Of a DNA stretch of 64,000 bases, positions 53,626 to 64,000 are shown in pieces. The position numbers and the translations under genes were made by a program. The notes below the pieces were generated by a model. The model did not search any database and was not told where the DNA came from. It saw nothing but the letters and a program-made list of their open reading frames with translations. The number at the start of each line of letters is the position of its first letter. Within the stretch, counting starts at the first letter, position 1. The stretch spans positions 441,001 through 505,000 of the forward strand of contig CAJHZI010000495.1 in assembly GCA_905160935.1 (NCBI GenBank), written 5' to 3'. This stretch comes from Enchytraeus crypticus. Taxonomy: Eukaryota > Annelida > Clitellata > Enchytraeida > Enchytraeidae.

Positions 53626-54735
53626 TGCTTGCGGTATTCTTAACATTATTTCATTAAATTATTTAAATTAATAAATTATTAATTATACATAAATAATTAT
53701 ATTAATTATTAATTATAATTAAATTATTGAGGGGTTTGCGTAATGGGTTTAGGGGAAATTGGCGCCAGTGATGCAGATAGATATTTTATTACATAGGATT
53801 ATCAACACATGGCTGATTCTCTGACGGTTTGTAGGTAATTAACATTTACAATTTGCTTGATCAACTAGTTTCAATTGTTGATTCCATAATTAAAGTTAGA
53901 CCCTGGAATAAAGCGATTTTTTGGATTTCGTTTGGTTTCCAATTCTTCATTATTGGCTTACTGTGGGAGTGTAATGAGTACATTTATTCTGAAAATAAAG
54001 GATAAACCAAATCAAGAAACCCAGAAACTGCTTCGTGCGGCACTACAAGTGCCGTGCATTATTGTTATCCGCACAAAGGAGGGTTAATGCTAATTCTCTT
54101 CTATTATAGCAATGGCATATTCCTTGTTAATTCTCTTCTATAGCAATGGCATATTCAGTGGCGCCGGAAGTGATTTATTAATGGGGGGGGGGCAAAACAA
54201 GCGGCTTTCCAAACAAAGCGAAGCGCGAAAAAATGTTTTGGAATCCCCTCCCCCACACCAATTTTTACTGATACCCTTATTTGCCCGAGCACCAGTCAAA
54301 ACGGAGTGTGTGGGGGGGGGGGCACAAATTCAGAAGTCCTTCGTTTTATGCATGTAAGCTTATTTCTGAAGCTATTCAGAAATAAGCCTCGCAGGGGTTT
54401 GGCTTATGAATAGTGATCGATTAAAAGGAACAACAGTAGATACATAAATCTTCTTTTTCAGGTTTTCTTTATTGGTTTTACATTTTTGCTTTCGTACAGC
54501 TAAGACACATTTCTGCAGTTATGAAATCAATCTTGAAAGCTAATAAGTAGTTTCTACTTATTCATTACAGCCAATATGAGAACCAAATTAGAAAGTAAAA
54601 TATTCAAATGAATGATGTCAACAACAACACAAAATATCTTAATTCAGCTCTGCTAACAAAAAATTATGTAAATTTAAAATAACAAAACAGAAAACATTAA
54701 AATACTCCTTGTTATGATGCAGCCAAAATTATAAA
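53626..54735. other. Gene-free region with small duplications and a hairpin
   Basis: AT-rich to 54090. Then a ~35 bp tandem duplication (TTAATTCTCTTCTATTATAG / TTAATTCTCTTCTATAGC, 54091–54150), a G-run repeat segment (CAGTGGCGCCGGAAGTGATT… 54149–54345 with two G9-10 tracts) and a perfect 13 bp hairpin (GCTTATTTCTGAA/TTCAGAAATAAGC, 54358–54388). Confidence 0.55.
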
Positions 54736-54737
54736 AG

Positions 54738-54938
54738 ATTGAGTCCGGTTCCTCGCCGTAAGGCTATGTCAGGGACGTCCCAAACAGACTCAGCATCAAA
54801 CAACCTCAACGCAACACACGATGATGACTGAGTATTCGTCATCGTGAGTATTCGCCTGTTTGTGCATAGTCTATAAGAGACGTCCCTGACATCGCCCTAT
54901 GGCGAGGAACCGGACGTTAAATTCTTCTTGATTCGTTT
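54738..54938. mobile_element. Two LINE 3' tails in inverted orientation
   Basis: The reverse tail (54745–54800, CTCGCCGTAAGGCTATGTCA) and the forward tail (54855–54938, GACGTCCCTGACATCGCCCT, GGCGAGGAACCGGACGTTAA) belong to the 18380 family. Together they form an inverted repeat separated by ~60 bp. Confidence 0.8.
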
Positions 54939-56798
54939 GGGCTGTGACGACAGACGATTTGTTTGGGAGGGGCATACTAATTTAAATCAACGGCAAGGGC
55001 AGATGTATTTATAAATTGTAAACAAAATTAAACCAGAAAGAGAGAGGATTTTGATTTTAAAACAGAGAAGATCGGATATAGGAAGAAAAAGATTGGTGCT
55101 TATAGAAGCTAACCAATTTCCTAAATATTTTAGTTGAGTCGAATTGGAAAATGGTCAGTTTGAAATTATATTTGACAAAAATGACAATTAAATAAAAAAC
55201 ATAGTTTGCTCGATTCAACTCAACTTTGCAAATAATGTCATGATCAAGTTGAGTTACATACGAAGCCTAGATTAATGATTTTTTTCTGCAGTACAAATGA
55301 TTTATAAATTACAGAACTAACGTAATCAACGTAATCAGCTTAAATTTTGTATAAAAGAAACCAACTAACTCTAATTTTGTGGGTGACCACCTTGGAAGAT
55401 CGAGATTTGGCAGCTTTGAAATAAAAAATCCCAGGGTGTTGTAAGGTTATTCTTAAATCCGCGCCGGCTGCATTGATGCGCCATCAAAATGCAACTAGGC
55501 CTATTACTAATAACTGTGGAGAGGAATGGAGGAAATGACGACAACTACAAAAAACAGAAACCAGGCGAGGAAACTATCTAGCACATGCGGTATGTCATGT
55601 GTTTAACTATACGAACAAAAAACACCAAAGTGTATATTTGAATTAGCTAATTCTGCCTATTGATCGAGTGTCTTCTTCAAGTAGTTAATGTCGAATATAG
55701 ATTTACATTTTATTACAAATTTAATCTGATTGAATGAATTTCTCAGTGTTGTGCCCGAGTGTGGTTGGGACCACTGCAGAATAGGGGAACCGCAAGTAAA
55801 CTGGCGCGTGTTCGTAAGAGGCGACTAAAACAGGTGTGAGGAAGGCAAAGGGGACCCACCTTTAATGCAGTGTCAATTTGGCTGAAAAGTTAAATCGTAT
55901 TTATAACTGTCATTGTAGTTATTAACTTAGTTCTGGTAGGTCTAGTTGTAAACAAAACTTTTGAGACATCAGCAGTTCATCTGGATATATACATGTATAA
56001 TATTATATTGACTGGCCAAATCAATGCAATCGGTTAAACTTGGCAACTAAATTAGCATACAGTACATTATTCCGTTACAATGAACTAAACTTCAATAAAA
56101 GTTTTAACGCTCAGAAATTAAAACTGGTTTTCTAGACCGCTTTTCACTATACTATTTCTCAATTAACTACTTGTATAATTTTATGCCTTTGCTATAAGGT
56201 TATCGATTTTTGACTCTTCGGCTAAGTTCGTAGTTTATATACACATGTAGATGTTTAGCCTTGGAGTAGTTTCTTAGTAGATGCAGCCATTAATGGCCCT
56301 TAATCCTTAAAGTGGCCATAGATTATATCTTCTCATAGAATGAGGAGTCATAATACGGGACACAGTCACAGGATAGACTAGGCGCATCTGAGGCTCTGAA
56401 ATATGTAATGTGACTAGTGCTGACCCTCGTACATTTGAATAATAGGAAATATTATTCGCTCTTCTTTGTTGGATTTTCTCGAGAAATGACTAGCAACAGC
56501 GATTGCAATCATGTGGACTTAGTTCAGTCTGCTATTTGCGAGATTAAATTTAAATAATATATAATTTTATTTAAAGGACACTAACGTGTCACGTTTAATG
56601 GCGGTTGTTTATATTTGTAAAGTAAAAACACCGTTATTAATTTAGTAATATGCTTGATTGATATTAGCCTAGTGACTGCTTCCTTTATCTCTTGACTCGT
56701 TAATTTATAATTAAGGATATAGAGTATTATATTCTGAAGGATTAACCTAACTGTCTCATAATTCTAATCCAATTCTACCTAACATAGTCACTCTCGTC
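54939..56798. other. Gene-free region
   Basis: AT-rich. A segment at 55775–55870 (GGGGAACCGCAAGTAAACTG, GCGTGTTCGTAAGAGGCGAC) is GC-richer and may be a repeat remnant. Nothing else is identified. Confidence 0.45.
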
Positions 56799-59700
56799 TT
56801 GATTAATGAAGTTTATCTGAAAATGTCTCGTCAAAATTGGCCTTTATCTCAAACCATTGGAAAGCTGAATGGCGTCTGCCGGGTATGTCTAGCTGTGCGG
56901 CAAGTCCACTTGAGGGATGGTCTTATTCATAAACACGGTCCTCGTAAGTCTCCTTGCCCGGGTTCAGGTCAGCCGCCTCTGGCTCATAACATTTCACTCA
57001 ACTCCCGTAGTGCCATACCTTCACCTGACCACTCAATATCCAGCCAACCAGACAACCTTACAGATAGCAGCAACGCTAAATTTGATCATACAGTCAACTG
57101 TGGTGCAGGCTCAAATCTCGCAGCTAATTGTAAACGTAAAAGCTGCAGAACAGGCAGGAACTCTACTGCCAGCAGAAATTTTATCGTCAGCAACGCAGTA
57201 GTTACAACGCCAATTTCGCTAGCAGTAAATCTTCTGACCTCATATGTCCCCATGATACTGACTCATCAACTGATTCCTCTGCCATTCGCCATCCCACGCT
57301 GTCACAACCCATTATCAAACACATTCCGAGGTCTGCCAGAGCTCCCTGTGCTAGAGCTCTGATTGCTATTCTTACGAACATTTCCAGAAATTCTGAGAAT
57401 TTAGTCAATTGGAACAATCTCTTTAATTTTGCTTTCTCAACCTTATCAGTTCCTGCTAAAGTGGGGAACAAAGTTAGTTTGGCAAATCTCATTCGGAATC
57501 GTCTATCTAAAGATCAGATTACTCACAACATTGATGTACCTCAAGAGGAGGCCCTTGGAAAGAAAAGGCTTTTCTGTAAATCGTCCCTTTCGCTTCAGTG
57601 CAATCCAAGTTAGAGGAAGGTAATATACGAGCTGCGGTCAGAATTCTCTGCTCGGACGATTCTTTAGCGGACAATAATGAAAATACTTTCAAACAGCTGT
57701 TGGATAAACATCCTACTGCAGCTGAGTCTCCTAACAATCTTTCATCGACTCCAACACCTGCGATCCAAGTCGAAGAAGACATTGTGTTGAAGGCCGTGCT
57801 AAGCTTTACCGCCGGAACCGCTGGCGGCCCTGATGGCTTACGTCCTCAACATCTCAAAGATTTAGTTTCTTGCAAGGAGGTAGGTGCTCAGTTACTTACT
57901 GCAATCACTGCTTTTATTAACTGCCTAATTCGGGGGGGCTGCCCTATTCAAGTACGACCAGTACTTTTCGGAGCCAACCTAATTGCTATTCAGAAGAAGA
58001 ATGGTGATATTCGTCCAATAGCCATAGGTTATACATGGAGGAGACTAGCGGCTAAATGCGTGAACATGTACGCTCTACCAAAGATCTCTGACTATCTTCG
58101 TCCCATTCAGCTGGGTGTTGGTGTATCAGGTGGATGTGAAGCTGCAATTCATGCTGCCCGTCAGTTTATAACGAATTTGACCCCGGGTTTCTCTGTAGTT
58201 AAGTTGGATTTTGCTAACGCATTCAACTACCTAAGTAGGTCAAAGATGTTAGAAACTATTCACAGACTTCTGCCGGAGATATTCAGCTTTTGTTCATCTG
58301 CCTATAGCCAACCGACCCTTCTCAAATTTGGGAATCAATTCATCCACTCTAGTGAAGGAGTTCAACAGGGGGACCCTTTGGGCCCGTTACTTTTCTGTTT
58401 AACTATTCAACCTGTACTTACCCAACTTCAAAGTACTTTCAGGCTAAGCTACCTGGATGATCTAACGCTCGGAGGTTTAGATAGTACGGTAGCTAATGAT
58501 GTTAGGATTATTTTGTCTAAGGGGGCAGAGCTCGGTCTGAGGCTCAATTTAAACAAGTGCGAGATCATCTCTAAGACCATTACTCATGATGATCCTCTCC
58601 TAGAATCTCTCATGAAAACTTCAATCACTAATGCGGAACTTTTAGGTGCTCCTCTAACTGTAGGCCATGCCATGGATGCTAAACTTGAGAAACATGTTGC
58701 GGATCTACAGAGAGCTGCTGTAAGATTGAAGGATATACAGCGTCACGATGCTCTGATCTTGCTGCGCTACTCTGTTAGCGCTCCTAAGGTTATGCACACT
58801 CTGCGTTCTTCACCCTGTTTTCAACACCCATTACTTCAGAATATTGACAAGATTTTAAGAGACTGTTTGTGCAGCCTGATAAATGCAGATTTATCAGACT
58901 CTCAATGGCAGCAAGCAAGTCTTCCAGTTCGGAACGGTGGTCTCGGAATTCGCAGTATTTCTCAACTGTCTCCGTCAGCCTACCTGTCGTCTTATAATTC
59001 AACTCGGAGCCTTCAAGAAGAAATACTGAGAAGCAGTGTCTCTTACATCGATCCTGTGTACATCAAAGCTGCTGAGTCAATGTGGTGCAGTGAAGTCGAG
59101 GCCAGCGCTCCAGTCGGTCCTGCTGCTGGAATTCAAAGAAATTGGGACGATTGTATTGTGAAGAAGAGCTTCAATCAGATTCTAAACTCACTTTCTGACT
59201 TGAAAGAGAAAGCTCGACTGATGCAGTTTCGTCTCCACACAGTAGTGATTGGCTGCACGCGCTTCCGATTGCCTCCTGCGGATTACGCCTTGACGACGAA
59301 TCTATCAGAATAGAAGTTGGCCTTCGTCTCGGCACCAAGCTTTGTGAAATTCACCAATGTGTGTGCGGTAGTCTGGTAGATCCTAAAGATCATCATGGAC
59401 TTTCCTGCCGCAAGAGCGCTGGCAGATCGAGCAGGCACCACAACATAAATCACATAATTTGGCATGCCCTGATTAAGGCCAATATACCCTCCAAATTAGA
59501 ACCGACTGGAATTTCTAGATCAGATGGCAAAAGACCAGATGGTCTTACTCTGATCCCGTGGAAAGGTGGCAAATCTCTGCTTTGGGATGTTACAGTAACA
59601 GATACCGTAGCTAAGTCTTATTTAAACATGTCTTCGGTGTCAGCTGGTGGAGCTGCTGAACTAGCCGCTGACAGAAAAATAAGCAAATATCATGAATTGT

Positions 59701-59930
59701 CTCGTAGCTATTGTTTCATACCACTTGCTCTCGAGACTTTAGGTCCTATGAATAAGGAAGGAAGCGAATTTATTTCTTCATTGGGTCATCATTTATCCGC
59801 CGCTACAGGAGATAAGCGCGAAACCAGCTTCTTGAGACAGAGACTCTCAATCTGCCTACAGAGATATAATTCCATCTGTGTAAGGGGGACCTTTAGTGCA
59901 AATCGGACAGATAGCTATGTTACAACTGAA
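56799..59930 (+). mobile_element. Non-LTR retrotransposon with zinc finger, RT and restriction-like endonuclease, frameshifted
   Basis: One long ORF is split by at least three frameshifts (about 57.12–57.24 kb, 57.60 kb and 59.29 kb). It starts with a CxxC…H…H finger (CRVCLAVRQVHLRDGLIHKH, followed by GPRKSPCPGSGQPP). The RT region has AGGPDGLRPQHLKDL, KKNGDIRPIAIGYTWRRL, motif A VKLDFANAFNYL, motif B GVQQGDPLGPLLF, and motif C YLDD (58450–58461) instead of the more usual YADD. The C-terminal part has CVCGSLVDPKDHHGLSC (CCHC-like) and a PD-(D/E)XK-type endonuclease KRPDGLTLIPW… LLWDVTVTD, as in R2/NeSL/CRE-type elements. No TSD or target motif was identified, and the copy is inactive. Confidence 0.85.
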
Positions 59931-61176
59931 AACACTCTTGCATCTGATTATCTAATTCGTTCTACTTCTCTCTCCAACAGCTTGGCTCACACTCAGAATT
60001 TAATTTCACCCCGCCATTCTTCAACAGTCTACCCACATGCACAGCTCCGTTCGGAATATCATCATCATGGTCAGACTGATAATGAAGTTCTTCATGCACA
60101 TCAACTAGTTTCTGAAGATCTTCATGAACTTCAACCCGAACTTACGGCACCTGCCAGAGGTCTTGCCAAGGCTGATGCAACGGAAGAAAGTGATGTGATT
60201 AAGAGAGTTTTGTCTACTAGTCCATCTACAGACGCTTATCCTCCTCAATCTGCGCTATTCAAATATGACGCTCACAACCCTTACAAGACCTCTGACTTAA
60301 CTTCCACCCCAACTGTGACTGCTATCTACAAAGAGAGCTCCTTAGGTTTGTTGGAGAGTGACTCAGAGGCTATTCAGTCAGTGCGCCGAAGTTATAAGCC
60401 CATCTCACTGCGCCGTCTCGAACAGGGAGTCCTGGACTACAGCCTCAGGGAGCGTTTCTCCGCCGCCTCTCAGCCCTGTCCTCCTAGATGCTCGAAGGCC
60501 GAGACCCTCACGGGTGCCTCCAGGGATGGTAGGAATAAATTCCATTCGAGTAGGAAGAGGCAGGTATCGAGGCTGACATTGGTCGATCCTCGGAGAAATT
60601 TAAGCAGTCAGCCTATCGAAGGGCTTGAAGAGTCAGAGAGTGTGGTAAAGAGAATGAATGAAATTTTCACGAACCGAACGTTTGTCACTACATATCACAG
60701 CGACCAGAAGCGCGTTAAAACAGTGAAAGCTAAGAACTACGGGACTCACGAGAGGACAATGGAACAGAGGCCTGACGAATGCGGTGGCTCCTCTGGTACT
60801 CTGGCTGGCTACCCCTCCTCACCCAGCCATATGTCCAGATCTCCCTGCAATCAGCGGCATGCCCCGTCCAATCCCAGTCACGCTTCCCCTCGACATTCCC
60901 TGCAGAGTTTATCACGGAATACGACAGGGGAGGCAGAGGAGAAGGGCGCTGGGACTTATGTCTGAACATGCAGAATCCGCTAATGGAATCGTGGAAAGGA
61001 TTTATAGCGTTGCGGAAAGCGAGCCCGGTGAGTTGCAGGACACTGAATTGGAAGAGTTGAATGAACAAATTACTGGTGAACAGTTGAACCTCGACAATGA
61101 GATCACTGACGTGTTAGGTGACGGTCGCGATGTGGTTCAGAAACACTATGTGGACGCTGTTAGTGTCCTGACGTAA
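59931..61176 (+). CDS. Unrecognised coding-like sequence downstream of the retrotransposon
   Basis: The element's last frame continues, without a stop, to 60963 as SLAHTQNLISPRHSSTVYPH…, VLHAHQLVSEDLHELQPELT…, SLRRLEQGVLDYSLRERF. A second frame (about 60784–61176) ends GIVERIYSVAESEPGELQDT, ELEELNEQITGEQLNLDNEI and a TAA. Both have coding-like, charged composition. A strong acceptor (CTAAT branch-like, TCTACTTCTCTCTCCAACAG) ends at 59980. This suggests that 59981 onwards is a host-gene terminal exon overlapped by the element's reading frame rather than element sequence. The alternative is an unusual 3' extension of the element. The function is unknown. Confidence 0.4.
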
Positions 61177-61404
61177 CCAGAAACATGGAAAACACTTACT
61201 ATTATTATTATTACTTTCTTGTTTAATATAATAACAATAATAATAATATCATTAACATTATTATTATTATTAAATATAGTAATAATAATAAAAGTAGAAA
61301 AAGACAATCTTATTAAATTTAAATGTAATTTAATTTAAGTAATATTTCAATTTAAATAATTACTTTTGGAATGGATCAAAATCTATTCTAAAGTTTAAAC
61401 ACTA

Positions 61405-61434
<30 letters not shown>
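61177..61434. other. AT-rich spacer with (ATT)n and (CT)n
   Basis: ATT/AAT runs at 61200–61290 include an AATAAA near 61285 that could serve the upstream coding-like sequence. A CT run lies at 61405–61430. Confidence 0.5.
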
Positions 61435-61492
<58 letters not shown>

Positions 61493-61509
61493 TTATATAT
61501 TTATATATT

Positions 61510-61545
<36 letters not shown>

Positions 61546-61841
61546 GATATATATATAATTATCATCATCATCATCATCTTCTCTTGAATCCCAGTTTAAC
61601 TAGGGTCGGGATACGAATAGACTGTCTCAAATCCTCTCTGTCCTGCATCATATCATCAGTCTATCCCCTATTTGAGACTTTTCCATTCGTTTAAATTTTT
61701 GTAGCTGTTTCTGGAGCCTAGGCGCTCTCCAACCGAATGTCCTTTCTGACGTTGGTATGGATCTTAGTGCTTTAGTCGCCTTCTACGACACGTTCAGTCA
61801 CCGGTTGGTCAATTCTTCAAACAACCCGGGCATAACACGGG

Positions 61842-61885
<44 letters not shown>

Positions 61886-61887
61886 TA

Positions 61888-61931
<44 letters not shown>
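61435..61931 (-). repeat. (ATG)n-tailed interspersed repeat inside a (TA)n array
   Basis: TA arrays (61435–61558 and 61843–61931) flank a nearly intact reverse copy (61559–61842). Its landmarks are ATCATCATCATCATC tail, CCCAGTTTAACTAGGGTCGG, CTCAAATCCTCTCTGTCCTG, GGCGCTCTCCAACCGAATG, GTCGCCTTCTACGACACG and CGGGCATAACACGGGG. Confidence 0.85.
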
Positions 61932-61932
<1 letters not shown>

Positions 61933-62216
61933 ATCTTCAGTGTTCCACAATGAATCAGTTCCGAGGTATATATTCAAAATCAGAGTCTACTTTCAAGTAA
62001 GATCAATCAATTCGATGACCAATGATTCCACTAGAAGGCCACGTCTTTACTAAAACTTAATGAACTCTCTAGCTAAAGAAGATATATTTATGAAATTATC
62101 TCCATTATCTTCTCAGTATCTGTTAAATGGATCGTAATTTACGACTCACAAGTTTAACGGTTTGGTCTATTCTTTAATGTCTCGAATACTTCGCGTTGAC
62201 ACACGTAGAGACAATA

Positions 62217-63896
62217 TCATTTACTGTGGCCTAAAGCCCCTGGTGGCCTACCTCCATATCTTCCACAGGTGATCATCGAGAGAAGCTGCTGGCGAAACTT
62301 GTCCCCTGCTAGGATATAGAAGATGAAGTTTCCGCAGTAATTCCACGGAGCAAGAACTATCGACATGTTCTCGGCGACAAATATGAAATCAGAACCATTC
62401 GGGTAAATAAAGAGCGCGATGTCGATGGTAATCTTTGGAATCATTATAACAATCGAGAATGTAGACGCGCAAATGAGCATGGTAGTTATCGACTTCTTCT
62501 TGGCTGGCGGTGGTTGATTTGAAGTCATTCGGGCCCGCTTTGCTTTCTGCTTGATCAGCGCCAAGATGATGCAAGTATTGAGAACAGCAACAGCAACATA
62601 AGCGAGAAACTGACCAACAATTGTTCCGACGTAAAAATCAAGATATTTTTTGAGTCGTTTGTCGATAATACCGGTGCAGACAGGGATGCTCATAAATCCG
62701 TAAGAAACGAGATTATGGGACTGCAGAGCAGCTGATCCCACCAGGATCAGCCATGTGGCATGATAGATACGACGCTTGCTGAAGTACTGCTTGACCTTCA
62801 GTGGCCATATAATAGACACAAAGCGCTCCGTAGTATACATTAGTACATATGTAGCTGAACATGTTTTAGCCATAGCCAAGATCCACCAAAACAGTTTGCA
62901 AGAGACACCACTGGTGCTCTGAATGTAGAATTTGAAATTGTACGAAACTGCCCAATCGAATAAATCAGCTAAAGATAATGTGTCGGATATGGACATGGCT
63001 ATAAAGACGAGGAGGATTCTCTCCTTCTTCAGGTAGAGTAGGATGAATATTATCATACTGGTTCCGTTAGTTAGTATCGAGAATATGGGAAGACCTTGTC
63101 GATTTAAATCTTGCATTTCCCCCAGTATGTCCATCATGGTGTTGTATAATTTACTCTTCTCGATGAAGATGTACTTTGTTTCTGTAGTTGTCTGAATTGA
63201 TGACAGAAGCTCAGGACAGATGGAATTTCCAGCCTGCGTCTGAGCAGTGTTTGAAGACATTGACTCATTGCTTTGACTTCCGTAGTCATCGTTCAGAAAT
63301 AGAGAACAGTTCTGAATTAAGTCAGAAGTTGTGGATGTCGTATGATTAGGAGTATTTGACTCATTTATGAGTTGTTCATATGTCAAGATAGTTTGAGAAC
63401 TATTCGAAGCTCCGTTTGAACTTTTCGACATCAGCAGGCCAACAGTAGGAGTAACTGTCTGATAACGAGATGTATTTAGAAGACCTTTAGCTCTATGATT
63501 ATAGTAGTCTGCAGAACTAATATTTGAACTTTTTAGTTTCCTAGAGATCTTGTCGTATTCACTCGCCTCTAAGGTGCTGTCAGGTATTGTGAAAACACGG
63601 GACAAGTACTCGGGATCTCCGGTAAAGTCTTCTCCAGATTTCGTCATGTTGTTGATTCTTGAACTGGTTGGAGATTTTCCATATAGATTCTTTTCTGAAT
63701 TACCTTTACGAAATACAGTAGTCTGATAGACTGACTCAATTTTAACCTCGAAGGAATTTTGAAAAAAACTATCTGCTTTTCCGCTAAATGTGAATTGACT
63801 CCTATTCGCAAGAACATCATGCAGCAACTTATCTTCCGCCAAGTGAGAATTCTCCGCATCTTCGTTTGATTTCATATATCTGTTCGACGTTGTCAT
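62217..63896 (-). CDS. Rhodopsin-like (class A) GPCR, intronless, long extracellular N-terminus
   Basis: 559 aa, start ATG at 63896, stop TGA at 62217. Seven hydrophobic segments lie at about 268–289, 293–317, 333–356, 379–398, 421–449, 470–497 and 507–530. TM3 ends YTTERFVSIIWPLK (ERF in place of DRY). C333 and C407 are the likely disulfide pair. The third loop is basic (KQKAKRARMTSN…AKKKS). TM7 has NYCGNFIFYILAGDKFRQQL, an NxxxY variant of NPxxY, followed by helix-8-like basic residues. These features resemble the large lophotrochozoan families of peptide- or chemoreceptor-like class A receptors, but the ligand cannot be inferred. The ~265-residue N-terminus is Ser/Thr/Asn-rich with many N-glycosylation sequons. 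It could include sequence that is intronic if an upstream exon exists. A truncated paralogue lies at 51078–51653. Confidence 0.88.
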   Translation of the reverse strand: MTTSNRYMKSNEDAENSHLAEDKLLHDVLANRSQFTFSGKADSFFQNSFEVKIESVYQTTVFRKGNSEKNLYGKSPTSSRINNMTKSGEDFTGDPEYLSRVFTIPDSTLEASEYDKISRKLKSSNISSADYYNHRAKGLLNTSRYQTVTPTVGLLMSKSSNGASNSSQTILTYEQLINESNTPNHTTSTTSDLIQNCSLFLNDDYGSQSNESMSSNTAQTQAGNSICPELLSSIQTTTETKYIFIEKSKLYNTMMDILGEMQDLNRQGLPIFSILTNGTSMIIFILLYLKKERILLVFIAMSISDTLSLADLFDWAVSYNFKFYIQSTSGVSCKLFWWILAMAKTCSATYVLMYTTERFVSIIWPLKVKQYFSKRRIYHATWLILVGSAALQSHNLVSYGFMSIPVCTGIIDKRLKKYLDFYVGTIVGQFLAYVAVAVLNTCIILALIKQKAKRARMTSNQPPPAKKKSITTMLICASTFSIVIMIPKITIDIALFIYPNGSDFIFVAENMSIVLAPWNYCGNFIFYILAGDKFRQQLLSMITCGRYGGRPPGALGHSK

Positions 63897-64000
63897 GATT
63901 TGATGCAGGCTTCTTAAACTTCTTGACCTTTCAGAATCTAAAGTTGTCCTGATTGACTCATCGCCTGAAAAGGTAAAGTAGATATACTAGTGGAATTATA
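63897..64000. other. GPCR upstream sequence at window edge
   Basis: This is the presumed 5' UTR or promoter of the minus-strand receptor. It is too short to interpret. Confidence 0.4.

Overview
This is a 64 kb piece of an intron-rich, AT-rich animal nuclear genome. Three genes with many small GT–AG introns, two rhodopsin-like GPCR sequences, several non-LTR retrotransposon families, tRNA-headed SINEs and very abundant micro- and minisatellites point to an invertebrate metazoan. A marine lophotrochozoan is plausible, but the sequence does not prove it. No prokaryotic, viral or CRISPR-like region was seen.

Layout. Positions 1–4 kb are gene-free and carry a roughly 950 bp fold-back element between TA arrays. 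A ten-exon minus-strand gene lies at 3998–17420. It encodes a predicted 1497 aa protein whose N-terminal exons resemble fibrous sheath-interacting protein 2 (FSIP2), a sperm-flagellum protein. At 17.4–21 kb there is a repeat-filled divergent intergenic region. A plus-strand eight-exon gene at 21077–27706 encodes JMJD4 (512 aa), the 2-oxoglutarate oxygenase that hydroxylates the translation terminator eRF1. Convergent to it, at 28605–46969 on the minus strand, lies a 21-exon ELAC2 gene (829 aa), the long form of tRNase Z that removes tRNA 3' trailers in nucleus and mitochondria. In all three genes the exon phases close exactly across every junction I placed. At 47–56 kb the sequence is mostly repeats, with a 42 bp minisatellite and a 5'-truncated GPCR copy. 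At 56.8–59.9 kb there is a frameshifted non-LTR retrotransposon with a zinc finger, a reverse transcriptase and a restriction-like endonuclease, followed by about 1.2 kb of unrecognised coding-like sequence. At 62.2–63.9 kb there is an intact GPCR gene on the minus strand.

The most unusual signal is structural. At about ten exon–intron junctions of these genes, the junction itself (donor or acceptor plus flanking exon bases) has been copied into a tandem array of 2 to 16 units. One ELAC2 case has a 51 bp unit that keeps the reading frame and carries its own pyrimidine tract and AG, so alternative acceptors would add 17 or 34 residues. Other observations are a JMJD4 coding minisatellite, interspersed repeats placed within a few bases of splice sites, and a 3' stem-loop-like tail that seems to be shared between a LINE family and a SINE family.

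All exon boundaries were read by eye from splice consensus, phase continuity and known family motifs. No alignment or transcript was available.
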